Positions 7,885 through 18,372 of a DNA stretch of 64,000 nt are shown here, piece after piece. The notes beneath the pieces were generated by a model, which had not been told where the DNA came from, searched no databases, and saw nothing but the letters and a program-made list of their open reading frames with translations. This DNA comes from Phenylobacterium sp. Root1290 (GTDB lineage Bacteria > Pseudomonadota > Alphaproteobacteria > Caulobacterales > Caulobacteraceae), in the NCBI RefSeq assembly GCF_001425305.1, contig NZ_LMEE01000002.1:127284-191283 (forward strand). The letters run 5' to 3'. Made by a program: the position numbers and the translations under genes. Position 1 is the first letter of the stretch, and each line of letters begins with the position of its first letter.

Positions 7885-8799
7885 TCAGGGCGTTCGATTG
7901 GTGACAAACGCGTGAGCGGACGGCGCGTCAACCGCCTGCTCCATGAACCCGGAGATATCGTCCAGCACGCTCGCCCGGTCGCGGAACGGCCTCGATATCG
8001 CGGCCATGATCTCATTGTGTCCGACGCCGGGATAGCTGCGGGTCTCGACCCTGCCGCCCGCCGCGCGCATGGCCTGGCCCAGCGCATCGGTGTCGCGCGG
8101 ATCGACGATGGTGTCGGCGTCGCCGGTGATCAGCAGCATGGGCGGCGCATTGGGGTTCGCCAGCCGCACGGGCTGAGTGCCCGCCGGATCGCCGACCCCG
8201 AACACGTCGGCCATATGCCCCTCAAGCGGCAGGAAGTCATACGGGCCGGCGATGCCGACGATCCCGGCGATCCGCGCCGGGTCCACGCCCGCCTGGCGCA
8301 GATAGCTGGGGTCAAGACCCAGCATGACCGCGTTGTAGGCGCCGGCCGAGTGTCCCAGCAGGACGATGCGCGAGGGGTCGCCGCCATAGGCGCCGGCATG
8401 ATCGACCGCCCAGCGCACGGCCTGGGCGCTGTCGTTCAGGAATTCGGGAAACCGCACCTGCGGATAGAGACGGTAGTCCGGCAGGACCACGACGAATCCG
8501 CGCGCGGCCAGCGCCTGCGCCACCCAGCCGTAGTCCCACTTGCGACCCCGCTCCCAGCCGCCGCCATAGAGGAACACCGCCACGGGGCGCGCAGCGCTGA
8601 TCTGACGCGGCGCGTAGACGTCCAGGGTCTGACGCCCCAACGCGCCATACGACTGGCTCCTGGCGGTCAGGAGCGCCGGATCGCGCGGCGTGAAGGTCGC
8701 GAACACGCCCAGCGGCGTGCAGGCGGCGCTGGCCGCCGCCAGCAGAGCGACGACGCCGACACGAAGCGATGCGGACATGCGGCGGACGTTACGGACCAT
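7885..8799 (-). CDS. alpha/beta hydrolase (esterase/BD-FAE type), probable lipoprotein
   Basis: 304 residues. The N-terminal signal has a possible lipobox (SAAC, Cys at about 27). The hydrolase domain shows an oxyanion-type segment FLYGGGWERG (Tyr in place of the His of HGGG), the nucleophile elbow GHSAGAYNA, an acidic residue in ITGDADTIVDP, and a C-terminal His in YPGVGHNEI, giving a complete Ser-Asp-His triad. It resembles carboxylesterases of the BD-FAE/kynurenine-formamidase-like group. The start at 8799 has GTGAGG just upstream. A second ATG at 8778 would shorten the signal n-region. Substrate unknown. Confidence 0.8.
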   Translation of the reverse strand: MVRNVRRMSASLRVGVVALLAAASAACTPLGVFATFTPRDPALLTARSQSYGALGRQTLDVYAPRQISAARPVAVFLYGGGWERGRKWDYGWVAQALAARGFVVVLPDYRLYPQVRFPEFLNDSAQAVRWAVDHAGAYGGDPSRIVLLGHSAGAYNAVMLGLDPSYLRQAGVDPARIAGIVGIAGPYDFLPLEGHMADVFGVGDPAGTQPVRLANPNAPPMLLITGDADTIVDPRDTDALGQAMRAAGGRVETRSYPGVGHNEIMAAISRPFRDRASVLDDISGFMEQAVDAPSAHAFVTNRTP

Positions 8800-8884
8800 G
8801 CCTCACGGGCTAGGGCCTTTTCCCTTCGGCCGCAACCAAGGCCTGAGCGATGCGCTTTGTCGGGTGACGCAAGGAGCAGTTCCC

Positions 8885-9430
8885 ATGTCCACGCCCGCCC
8901 ACTCCGGTGAAACCATCACCATCTTCAAGGTCGAACCGCGCGATCGAAGCGGCCTGGTCGTGATGTCGCCCTCGCAGTCCCCCGACGGCAGCCTCGCCGA
9001 CCGGCATTCGGCCTATCACGAGAACCTCTCCCCGCCCTTGACCTGGACGGAGGTTGAAGGCGCCGAGAGCTATGCCCTCATCGTCGAGGATCCGGATGCG
9101 CCGATGGAGAAGCCCTTCATCCACTGGATGATCTGGAACATTCCCGCCGAGGCTGGAGGCCTTCCCGAAGGCGTGCCCCAGGCGCAGTACATCGACCCGC
9201 CGCACCCGATCATCCAGGGCCGCAACGACTCCGGCGACTATGGCTGGTTCGGCCCGCGCCCGCCGGTCGGCCATGGCGTGCATCGCTACTACTTCCAGGT
9301 CTTCGCCCTCGACCAGAGACTGGAAGTCGGGCCCGACACCCCGCTGACCGAGCTCCTCAACATCCTCAAGGGACACACGGTGGCCCAGGGCGAGATGATG
9401 GCCACCTACGAAGCGCCGAGCCGGCAATAG
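8885..9430 (+). CDS. YbhB/YbcL-type phosphatidylethanolamine-binding (PEBP) protein
   Basis: 181 residues from ATG 8885, with AAGGAG at 8871-8876. The PEBP fold of bacterial YbhB/YbcL is shown by LSPPLTWTEVEGAESYALIVEDPDAP (near 47-72), KPFIHWMIWNIP with the conserved His-Trp, and GYWGP/HRYYFQVFALD-type sequence (here YGWFGPRPPVGHGVHRYYF). The ligand pocket residues of the family are therefore present. Function in bacteria is unclear despite the Raf-kinase-inhibitor name. It is preceded by the divergent esterase gene and followed 99 nt later by a serine hydrolase. Confidence 0.88.
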   Translation: MSTPAHSGETITIFKVEPRDRSGLVVMSPSQSPDGSLADRHSAYHENLSPPLTWTEVEGAESYALIVEDPDAPMEKPFIHWMIWNIPAEAGGLPEGVPQAQYIDPPHPIIQGRNDSGDYGWFGPRPPVGHGVHRYYFQVFALDQRLEVGPDTPLTELLNILKGHTVAQGEMMATYEAPSRQ

Positions 9431-9529
9431 TTCGAAGAAAAAGTATGTTGACGCCCTCCACGTCAGTCGGGTCATAGCCCTGGAAACGCTGCGGCGAAGT
9501 GACCGCGGCCGATCATCTGGCGAGGCGAC

Positions 9530-10786
9530 ATGGACGGCGATCTGGCTCTGGGCGGCTTTTCTTCCGACGGTCTGGCGGCGATCCCCGCCTCTCTGCAGCC
9601 GATCGTCGATGCGGGCGACCTGTCAGGCTTCGTGACCCTGCTTTGGCGCAAGGGCGAGGTCGCCCAGGTCAACACGCTTGGCTATCGCGACGTGGCCGGG
9701 CAGGCGCCCATGACCCGCGACACCCTCTTCCGCATCGCGTCCATGACCAAGCCGATCACCTCGATCGCGGTCCTGATGCTGATGGAGGAAGGCAAGCTTC
9801 GCCTCGACGATCCGATCACCAAGTGGATGCCCGAGTTCAAGGACATGCAGGTCCTGAAGTCGGCCAACGGCCCGGTTGACGACGCGGTTCCGGCCGCGCG
9901 CGAGATCACCGTCGACGATCTGATGACCCATCGCTCGGGTCTGGCCTACGCCTTCACCTCGATGGGACCGATCGCGCAGGCGCATGAGGCCGCGCTGGGC
10001 TCGCCGCTGGGCGGTCACCTGTCCCCCGATGCGTGGCTGAAGGCGCTGGGCGGACTGCCCCTCTCCTACCAGCCCGGAGATCGCTTCCACTACAGCCACG
10101 CCACCGACGTGCTCGGCTTCCTGGTCGGCCGCGTATCGGGCATGGGCTATCGCGAGTTCATCATGGAGCGGATCCTGAAGCCGCTGGGCATGAACGATAC
10201 CGACTTCTGGTGCCCGCCCGAGAAGCGCGACCGGATGGCCAAGCTCTACCGGATCAATCCGAAGACCGACGCGATGGAGGACATCTCCTTCCCGCACCTG
10301 CCCGGTCCGCCGGAGTTCTGCGCCGGCGGCGGCGGCCTGATCTCGACGGCCGACGATTACCTGCGCTTCGCCCGCATGATGCTGAACGGCGGCGAACTGG
10401 ACGGCGTGCGCTACGTCAAGCGCGAGACGCTGGAGCTGATGCGTGAGAACCGCCTTACGCCCGAGCAGCGCCAGGCGCCGTTCATGGGCATCCCGTTCTG
10501 GCTGGGCCAGGGTTTCGGCCTGGGCGTCTCGGTGATCACCGACCCGGAGAAGCAGGCCTGGATGGGCGCGGGGTCGGAGGGTTCGTTCGGCTGGCCCGGC
10601 GCCTTCGGCACCTGGTGGCAGGCCGATCCGGTCGAGGACATGGTGATGATCTACCTGATCCAGAACTCGATCCCGCTGGAGCCGGAGGCCGCCTCGCAAC
10701 TGGCCACCGGCCAGCGCATGGGCGGGCGCGCCGCGCTGCCGGTGTTCCAGAAACTCACCTACGCCGCGCTCGGCAGGCCGCTCTAG
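9530..10786 (+). CDS. serine hydrolase of the class C beta-lactamase/EstB family
   Basis: 418 residues, no clear signal peptide, so probably cytoplasmic. The penicillin-binding fold is indicated by Ser71-x-x-Lys74 (RIASMTKPITS), Tyr188 in the HYSHATD motif, which takes the YxN position, and a C-terminal strand GSEGSFGWPGAFGTWW, where family members have the KTG-like box. FCAGGGGLISTADDYLRFARMML and MTHRSGLAY are further hallmarks of the EstB-type esterase/beta-lactamase-related group. It may be an esterase or a D-aminopeptidase-like enzyme rather than a resistance enzyme. It ends in a 4-nt CTAG overlap with the facing gene. Confidence 0.85.
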   Translation: MDGDLALGGFSSDGLAAIPASLQPIVDAGDLSGFVTLLWRKGEVAQVNTLGYRDVAGQAPMTRDTLFRIASMTKPITSIAVLMLMEEGKLRLDDPITKWMPEFKDMQVLKSANGPVDDAVPAAREITVDDLMTHRSGLAYAFTSMGPIAQAHEAALGSPLGGHLSPDAWLKALGGLPLSYQPGDRFHYSHATDVLGFLVGRVSGMGYREFIMERILKPLGMNDTDFWCPPEKRDRMAKLYRINPKTDAMEDISFPHLPGPPEFCAGGGGLISTADDYLRFARMMLNGGELDGVRYVKRETLELMRENRLTPEQRQAPFMGIPFWLGQGFGLGVSVITDPEKQAWMGAGSEGSFGWPGAFGTWWQADPVEDMVMIYLIQNSIPLEPEAASQLATGQRMGGRAALPVFQKLTYAALGRPL

Positions 10787-11142
10787 AAGGTGTTGCGGCC
10801 GGCCACGCACATCGGCTGACCCTCAAACATCGCGCCAAGCAGGCTGCCGTTCTTGACGGCGGCCTTCCGCGCCCGCTCGTAGGCCCGGTTTTCGGCCGGC
10901 GGCCTGACGCCGTCCGGGCAGATCGCGATATCGACCTGCGTGCCGGTCCGGCAGGTGCAAAAGTCCTCGCGCTTGTCGAGGCGGCTGGCCGGCACAGTGC
11001 ACGACACGGGCAGGGTCTGGCCGCTGACGTCCAGGCAGATGATCGTCTGGGTCGGCGGGTTCTGCGACAGCGGGGCCTGGGCCAATGCAGCGCCGGCGGA
11101 GGCGACGAGCGCCGCGGCGGCGATCAGGGCGGTGCGGATCAT
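10783..11142 (-). CDS. small secreted cysteine-containing protein
   Basis: 119 residues from ATG 11142, chosen because a good GGAGG lies 9 nt upstream and a signal peptide (1-21, ALAQ) follows at once. The mature protein has six Cys, including SCTVP, FCTCRTGTQ and AICPDGV, which suggests disulfides in the periplasm. It is conserved-looking but not a family I recognise. Its stop overlaps that of the serine hydrolase by 4 nt (CTAG, tail to tail). Confidence 0.65.
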   Translation of the reverse strand: MIRTALIAAAALVASAGAALAQAPLSQNPPTQTIICLDVSGQTLPVSCTVPASRLDKREDFCTCRTGTQVDIAICPDGVRPPAENRAYERARKAAVKNGSLLGAMFEGQPMCVAGRNTF

Positions 11143-11287
11143 CGGGCAATCCTCCAGTTCGACTTGACCATAACACCCGGCGAGCCTTGCAGGTTTCAGG
11201 ATCCGCATGGTGAGCGCGGTCTTCATCATACGGCTGCGCAAAGGCTTAACCGCAAGGGTGCATGCTGCAAGGCGGAAGGGGCCCGCC

Positions 11288-11509
11288 ATGGATCCGATCG
11301 CCACCGCTCAGTACGGCATGCTTGCGGCCAGCCGCCGCTTTGACGCTTCGGCCAGCCGCGTCGCCCGCATGGGCGTCGAGGGCCAGAGCGTCGACCTGCC
11401 GGCCGAGGTCGTCGAACAGATCACCGCCCAGACCGCCTTCGCCGCCAACGCCGCGGTGATCCGCAGCGCCCAGGACATGGCCGGCAAGCTCCTCGACGTT
11501 CTCGCCTAG
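11288..11509 (+). CDS. 73-residue protein resembling the N-terminus of flagellar rod proteins
   Basis: 73 residues from ATG 11288. The first 30 residues (DPIATAQYGMLAASRRFDAS) resemble the N-terminal helix of flagellar basal-body rod/hook proteins (FlgB/FlgC/FlgG group), and the C-terminal half is another amphipathic helix. This is the two-helix coiled core without the intervening domain. Rather than being broken it looks complete, with GGAAGG upstream. No other flagellar gene is nearby. A TTAACC half-site at about 11244 recalls half of a CtrA box, but no second half is visible. Function unknown. Confidence 0.55.
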   Translation: MDPIATAQYGMLAASRRFDASASRVARMGVEGQSVDLPAEVVEQITAQTAFAANAAVIRSAQDMAGKLLDVLA

Positions 11510-11546
11510 CTTTGACATCCGGCGCGCGGACCGGTAGCGCCGGGCC

Positions 11547-12167
11547 ATGAGCCTGCGCCCCCTCTTCGTCACCCAGGTCTATGAAGCCAGCCTCGCCGGC
11601 GAGCGCGGCTTTGCAGACTTCAACGCCGAACTCGAAGACGCCTGCCGCATGCTGGCGGACGAGGACATGGCCGGCCAGGCCTGGTGCCGCGACCACGGCT
11701 ACGGCGGCTACACCTCCTACGCCTCGCTGGACGACCTGCCGATGCGCGCCAGCATCTTCGAGGATCTCAAGCGCAAGCTGGACAAGCACGCGGGCGCCTA
11801 CGCCAAGGCGCTGCACCTGGACCTCGGCCGCCGCCGACTGAAGCTGGACAGCCTGTGGGTCAACATCCTGAAGCCCGGCGCGGCGCATTCGGGCCACATC
11901 CATCCGCATAGCGTGCTGTCGGGCACGGTCTATGTCGCGATCCCGAAGGGCGCCAGCGCCCTGAAGCTCGAGGACCCGCGCCTGCCGCTGATGATGGCCG
12001 CGCCGCCGCGCGAGGCCGACGCGCCCGAGGACGCGCGCAGCTTCATCTACCTTCAGCCCGAGCCGGGCACGGTGTTGATGTGGGAAAGCTGGCTGCGGCA
12101 CGAGGTGCCGGCCAACGCCGCGCGCAAGGAGCGGATCTCTGTGAGCTTCAACTACGCCTGGCGCTAG
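11547..12167 (+). CDS. TIGR02466-type 2OG-Fe(II) oxygenase-like protein
   Basis: 206 residues. The double-stranded beta-helix oxygenase fold is suggested by LWVNILKPGAAHSGHIHPHS (metal-binding His region), SGTVYVAIPKGA, the late WLRHEVPANA, which supplies another His, and RISVSFNYAW at the end with Arg for the 2-oxoglutarate carboxylate. These are the features of the TIGR02466 family of putative 2OG-Fe(II) oxygenases (family knowledge). Substrate unknown. It lies 37 nt after the small flagellar-like gene and ends in a 4-nt CTAG overlap with the facing secreted protein. Confidence 0.75.
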   Translation: MSLRPLFVTQVYEASLAGERGFADFNAELEDACRMLADEDMAGQAWCRDHGYGGYTSYASLDDLPMRASIFEDLKRKLDKHAGAYAKALHLDLGRRRLKLDSLWVNILKPGAAHSGHIHPHSVLSGTVYVAIPKGASALKLEDPRLPLMMAAPPREADAPEDARSFIYLQPEPGTVLMWESWLRHEVPANAARKERISVSFNYAWR

Positions 12168-12670
12168 CGGCGGGCGCAGGCGCCGGGCTGTTCTTCCTGC
12201 TGACGGTGATTGACGTAGGTCTTGCCGTTGAAACGCACCACCGGAAAGCAGAAGCCCGGACCGCCCAGCACGATGTCCGGCCAGCCGCCGACGCCCTTGG
12301 TCGGCAGGAACTCGGGGATACCCTGGGACTGGAACAGCGTGCGCCAGCCGCCCGCGGCCGTGCGTTCCATGATGTAGAAGCCCTGGCCCGTGTTTCCGTA
12401 GCAGAAGGTTCCGGTCTCGGTGACGATGACCTCCGGACGCCCGTCACCATTGAGATCACGGATGTCGCTGGCCTCGATCACCGCCTCGCAATTGCCCTCG
12501 CCGCCAAGCCAGCGGCCGCCCTGCGAAACGAAACCAGCCGCACGCAGGGCCGCTGTACGGTCAGCCGCCGGGACGCTGGCTAGCGCGGGCGCCTTGGCTG
12601 TCGTCTGCGCATAGGTGGGGCCGGAGACGACCAGAGCCGCCGCCAATGCGCCAATCATCATCCAGTGCAT
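12164..12670 (-). CDS. secreted protein with a calcium-like DLNGDGRPE motif
   Basis: 168 residues from ATG 12670 with GAGGG upstream. A signal peptide (1-22, TYAQ) is followed by a single acidic loop DLNGDGRPEVIV at about 72-83, of the kind found in FG-GAP/EF-hand-like repeats. Four Cys are spread over the mature part, two of them in FCYGN and FCFPV. Only one such loop is present, so it is not a full beta-propeller. Function unknown. It converges with the oxygenase gene, sharing a CTAG stop overlap. Confidence 0.6.
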   Translation of the reverse strand: MHWMMIGALAAALVVSGPTYAQTTAKAPALASVPAADRTAALRAAGFVSQGGRWLGGEGNCEAVIEASDIRDLNGDGRPEVIVTETGTFCYGNTGQGFYIMERTAAGGWRTLFQSQGIPEFLPTKGVGGWPDIVLGGPGFCFPVVRFNGKTYVNHRQQEEQPGACARR

Positions 12671-12723
12671 GTCGCCCTCGCCTCAGACCTGAGAGCGCAG
12701 CCTGCTCGCATATCCAGGTTCTG

Positions 12724-14331
12724 TCACCGCCTGCCGAACAGGGTCCCGAAGAAGTCGCCCGAGTTCCAGGCGGGCCGGGCATCGGCGTCGGCGACCTCGC
12801 GAGCGATCTCGTAGTTGATGGCGGCGAACTTCGCCCCGGCGGCGTAGTCGATGGGTAGCGAGAGGTCGTCGCTGGGCTTGTGGTAGTGGTCCTTCAGGAA
12901 CGTGGTGAAGGCCTCGCGGCCGCCGTTCTCGAAGCCGGTCATCAGGAACACCGAGGGCACGCCCTGCTCCACGAACCGGAAGTGGTCGCTGCGGGTGAAC
13001 AGCCCCTCTTCGGGCAGCGGATCGGGCGACAGCTTGACGCCCATGCGCGTCGCCGCCCGCAGCACGGCCGGCCCGAGCGTCGAGCGCTCCGCCCCGAACG
13101 CCACCACGTCGATGAAGTCGTAGGTGAGGATCGGCATGTCGAGGTTGATGTTGGCGACGATGGGCGCGCGCGTCGGCGGATTGCGCGCGAAGTAGTCGGC
13201 GCCGACCAGGCCCTTTTCCTCGGCGGTGTTGAGCAGGAACAGCAGGGTGCGGCGCGGCGGCTTGCCCTCGACGAAGGCGCGGGCGACCTCCAGCGTCGTC
13301 GCCACGCCGCCTGCGTTGTCGAGCGCGCCGTTGTTGATCGAGTCGCCGTTGACCGGCGGGGTGACGCCGATGTGGTCGAGATGCGCCGAGAGCACGACGA
13401 CCTCGTCCTTCAGCTTCGGATCGGTCCCGTCGATCCGGCCGACGACATTGGCGCTCTCCACGGTCTTCAGCTCGGTGTTGACCGTCGCGTCCAGGCCGAA
13501 GGGCAGCGCAAAGCGCGGGGCCGCGCCCTCCTCCGCCGCCTTGACCACCTGGTCGTAGGACTGCCGCGCGCCGACGAACAGCTTGGCTGCGCCCTTGACG
13601 CTCAGCGTGCCGAGGTCAGGCGTCGCGGCGCCCGGCGCGAAGGCAGCGCCGGCTGGCGTGCGCCAGGCCATGCCCCAGTTGCGCCATTGCCGTGCGCTGT
13701 TGGCGAAGGGCCGCCGGGTCTCATCCGAGGGCGCCATGATGGTGATGAAGCCGACCGCGCCCCTGGCCTCGGCCGCCAGGCGCTTGGTGCGCGTCCCGGC
13801 GTAGTAGGCCCGCTCCTCGGTCTGCAGGTTGCTGGGCGCGCCGCTGAGCGCGACGACGATCTTCCCCTTCACGTCGAGCCCGGCATAGTCGTCGCGCTGG
13901 CCCGTGCGGACGCCGTAGCCGACGAACACCAAGGGCGCGGCGACATGGGTGATCGGGGCGTTGGGATTGCGGCCTGGCAGGTAGTCCTCGCCGAACACCA
14001 GAGGCTGGACGCCCGCCTTTGAGGTCAGGGCCAACTTGCCCTCGTCGGCCGGACGCGCCGCGGTCATCGGCACGCGCTGGAAGTAGGTCCCGTCCGCCGC
14101 CCCGGGCTTCACGCCGATCTGGGCCAACTGCGAGGCGACATAGGCCGCGGCGATGTCGAAGCCCGGCGTGCCCGCCTCACGCCCCTGCAACAGGTCGTCG
14201 GCCAGGAAGGCGACATGAGCCTTGATACGCTCGGCAGAGCGCGTGTCGGGCTGGGCGCTGGCCGCGGTCGACAAGGCCGCAACGCTGGCCGCGCAGACCA
14301 GAATCCGCGCCAGATTTCCGAAAAGACTCAT
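12724..14331 (-). CDS. exported M28-family zinc aminopeptidase
   Basis: 535 residues from ATG 14331. A signal peptide ends near AASAQ. A PA-type insert (about 120-270) precedes the M28 catalytic part. Zinc-ligand motifs are complete: SAHLDHIG, GALDNAGG, NTAEEKG with the catalytic Glu pair, NINLDMP and TRSDHFRF. The late HYHKPSDD supplies the last His. Family members remove N-terminal residues from peptides in the periplasm. A TTG at 14349 is an alternative start. The Shine-Dalgarno-like GAGGG lies inside the downstream arm of a hairpin that follows rpoD, so translation or transcription may be conditional. Confidence 0.88.
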   Translation of the reverse strand: MSLFGNLARILVCAASVAALSTAASAQPDTRSAERIKAHVAFLADDLLQGREAGTPGFDIAAAYVASQLAQIGVKPGAADGTYFQRVPMTAARPADEGKLALTSKAGVQPLVFGEDYLPGRNPNAPITHVAAPLVFVGYGVRTGQRDDYAGLDVKGKIVVALSGAPSNLQTEERAYYAGTRTKRLAAEARGAVGFITIMAPSDETRRPFANSARQWRNWGMAWRTPAGAAFAPGAATPDLGTLSVKGAAKLFVGARQSYDQVVKAAEEGAAPRFALPFGLDATVNTELKTVESANVVGRIDGTDPKLKDEVVVLSAHLDHIGVTPPVNGDSINNGALDNAGGVATTLEVARAFVEGKPPRRTLLFLLNTAEEKGLVGADYFARNPPTRAPIVANINLDMPILTYDFIDVVAFGAERSTLGPAVLRAATRMGVKLSPDPLPEEGLFTRSDHFRFVEQGVPSVFLMTGFENGGREAFTTFLKDHYHKPSDDLSLPIDYAAGAKFAAINYEIAREVADADARPAWNSGDFFGTLFGRR

Positions 14332-14335
14332 GAAA

Positions 14336-14375
14336 ACGCCCTCGACCAACCTCCGCGGAGCTTAGTCGAGGGCGT
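14336..14375 (-). terminator. rpoD 3' hairpin with U-tract, overlapping the M28 peptidase leader
   Basis: Read on the minus strand, 26 nt after the rpoD stop: an 11-bp perfect stem ACGCCCTCGAC / GTCGAGGGCGT with an 18-nt loop that itself contains CTCCGCGGAG. TTTTC follows and then directly the ATG of the peptidase. The U-run makes it a plausible intrinsic terminator. The 3' arm contains GAGGG, the only good ribosome-binding sequence for the peptidase ATG. Confidence 0.6.
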
Positions 14376-14401
14376 CCAGGCGCTGCCAGCGCCGAATAGT
14401 C

Positions 14402-16345
<1,944 letters not shown>

Positions 16346-16359
16346 CTAGGTCTCCGGAT

Positions 16360-16392
16360 TTCGGCCAAGCCCCGTGCAAGAGCTGGGCCGAA
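16360..16392 (-). other. inverted repeat in the dnaG-rpoD intergenic region
   Basis: 7-bp arms TTCGGCC (16360-16366) and GGCCGAA (16386-16392) flank a 19-nt loop between the dnaG stop and the rpoD start. No T-run follows on the minus strand. In E. coli the dnaG-rpoD junction holds an RNA-processing site, so a processing or stability hairpin is possible here. This is inference from position only. Confidence 0.35.
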
Positions 16393-16426
16393 GATGCTTC
16401 AATAGCGAACAGACGGTCGTATTCTC

Positions 16427-18328
16427 TTACGACCCTTCTCCCGCCCAAATCGTTCCCGTTCTGATCGCGCGTTTCAGTGTGTCGCGCTCGCCTTTGAGAC
16501 GCTCGAGTGCTTCCATGTCGGAACGACCGCTAAGGTTCCCCTTCGCGGACGCAATAGCCTCGTCGAGCGCCACGAGCCGTGAAAGGCCCGCAAAAGCTTG
16601 CGACCACTGGGATCTAGCGACGTCGAGGGAGACATCCGGTTTCATGATGGGCGCGCCCGATTTCGCGGCGGCCCGGTCGATGTCTGTCAGCAGCGCAGTA
16701 AACCCGCAAGACGCCAGATGGCGTGCGAGAGTCGCGGTGTCAAGATGATCAGCGTCCAATCTGAAACTGATGATCTCGGTCATCAGCTTCGCCAGAGCTT
16801 GCACACCGAAGCCTTTGGCGAGGAACGAGTTCTCCAGATGTTCGTCCAGCACGCTGGGATCGCCGACCGCGTACTTGGCCAGAGTGGCGGCCACCGGATC
16901 GATTGAAAGCGCCAGCCTCTGGGCGGCAGCGCGCCCCGCCTCGGTCGGCGCCGGATCTATCCACTCGCGCCCGCCGCCGCGCCAACCTCTTGAACCGCCT
17001 GCGTTTCCACGTTGCGGCCGGCCGCCCTGCTCGGAGACCGAGCGCGCCTTGGGACCCGTCGCATCGAAGCGCTCCATCAGCGCCTCGCGATAGGCCTGCT
17101 GCAGATCCTTGTCGGCGATCAGGCCGGCGGCGTTGCGCAACCGGTTCTTGAAGCCGGCGCGTCGTTCGGGCGTATCGAGGGGCTCCAGATCGTGCTCGCG
17201 GGTGAACAGCGCGTCGACGAAGGCGGTCGTCTGCGACAACTGGGCGCGGAGGGCCGGCGCGCCCTGCTCGCGCAGCACCTCGTCCGGATCCTTGCCGCCC
17301 TCGACGATGGCGAACTTGAAGCTCTTGCCGGGCTTGAGCAGCGGCAGCGCGCGGTCGATGGAGCGCGAAGCGGCCTGGCGGCCCGCCCGGTCGCCGTCGA
17401 ACGACAGGGTCGGCTCGCCGTGCAGCCGCCACAGCATCTCCATCTGCTCTTCGGTGAGGGCGGTGCCCAGCGGCGCGACGGCGGCGACGCCGGCCCGCTG
17501 ACAGGCGATGGCGTCCATGTAGCCTTCGACCACCACCAGCGCCGGCGTTTCGTTGCTCGGCGCCGCGCCCAGGATCTTCCGCGCCTCGCCTATGCCGTAG
17601 AGCGTGCGCCCCTTGTGGAAGAGCGGGCTTTCAGGGCCGTTCAGGTACTTAGCGCGGGCCTGAGGGTCCATCGCCCGGCCGCCGAACGACAGGATACGTC
17701 CGCGGTGGTCGGAGATCGGGAAGATGATCCGGTCGCGGAACCGGTCATAGGGCGCGCCGCCCTCCTCCGGCGCGATCAGCAGCCCGGCCTCGACCAGTTC
17801 ACCCGGTCGCGCGCCCTTGGTGACCAGATAGTCCTTCAGCGCCGTTCGCCCCGGCGGCGAGAAGCCCAGCCGGAACCGGGCCCACTCGGACTCGGGCAGC
17901 CCGCGGCGTTCCAGATAGGCCCGCGCCTCCTTGCCCTCCGGCCGGCGCAGCGCGCCCTCGAACCATTGGGCGGCGGCGTCCATCCAATCCGACAAGCCCT
18001 GACGCTGGCGTTCCTGCTCGGCCGAGCGAGGATCGGCTTCGGGCATGGTCAGGCCCGCTTCGGCCGCCAGCCGCTCGACCGCCTCCATGAAGGTGAGACG
18101 CTCGGTTTCCTGCAGGAAGGTGATCAGATCGCCGTTCTTGCCCGACGAGAAGTCGAAGAACTGGCCCTTTTCGTCGTTCACGTAGAAGGAGGGGGTCTTC
18201 TCCTTGTTGAATGGCGACAGGCCCACATACTCCCGCCCCTGCTTGCGCAGCTTCACCGTCCGCCCGATCACATCGGAGGGGCGGAGGCGGGATTTGATCT
18301 CATCAAGGAAGTGTTCGTCGACGCGCAC
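16427..18328 (-). CDS. dnaG: DNA primase DnaG
   Basis: 633 residues from the GTG at 18328, selected because the protein then opens VRVDEHFLDEIKSRLRPSDV as other alphaproteobacterial primases do. The frame further upstream is unrelated. The zinc-binding domain (about 30-95) has FNKEKTPSFYVNDEKGQFFDF, with Gly/Ser positions where the usual CHC2 ligands occur only partly. The TOPRIM core shows VVVEGYMDAIACQRAGV and LSFDGDRAGRQAASRSIDRAL (metal-binding Glu and Asp). The C-terminal helicase-binding part is alanine-rich. It makes RNA primers at the replication fork. The HWE kinase lies 44 nt upstream and rpoD 81 nt downstream. Confidence 0.96.
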   Translation of the reverse strand: MRVDEHFLDEIKSRLRPSDVIGRTVKLRKQGREYVGLSPFNKEKTPSFYVNDEKGQFFDFSSGKNGDLITFLQETERLTFMEAVERLAAEAGLTMPEADPRSAEQERQRQGLSDWMDAAAQWFEGALRRPEGKEARAYLERRGLPESEWARFRLGFSPPGRTALKDYLVTKGARPGELVEAGLLIAPEEGGAPYDRFRDRIIFPISDHRGRILSFGGRAMDPQARAKYLNGPESPLFHKGRTLYGIGEARKILGAAPSNETPALVVVEGYMDAIACQRAGVAAVAPLGTALTEEQMEMLWRLHGEPTLSFDGDRAGRQAASRSIDRALPLLKPGKSFKFAIVEGGKDPDEVLREQGAPALRAQLSQTTAFVDALFTREHDLEPLDTPERRAGFKNRLRNAAGLIADKDLQQAYREALMERFDATGPKARSVSEQGGRPQRGNAGGSRGWRGGGREWIDPAPTEAGRAAAQRLALSIDPVAATLAKYAVGDPSVLDEHLENSFLAKGFGVQALAKLMTEIISFRLDADHLDTATLARHLASCGFTALLTDIDRAAAKSGAPIMKPDVSLDVARSQWSQAFAGLSRLVALDEAIASAKGNLSGRSDMEALERLKGERDTLKRAIRTGTIWAGEGS

Positions 18329-18372
18329 GGCGACAATGATACAGCGCTCGCGGCCCAGGCGTAGCCCCTGGC

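Noticed and set aside
11240-11260. CtrA box before the flagellar-rod-like gene
   Set aside because: Only one TTAACC half-site is visible; the second half at the required spacing is missing.
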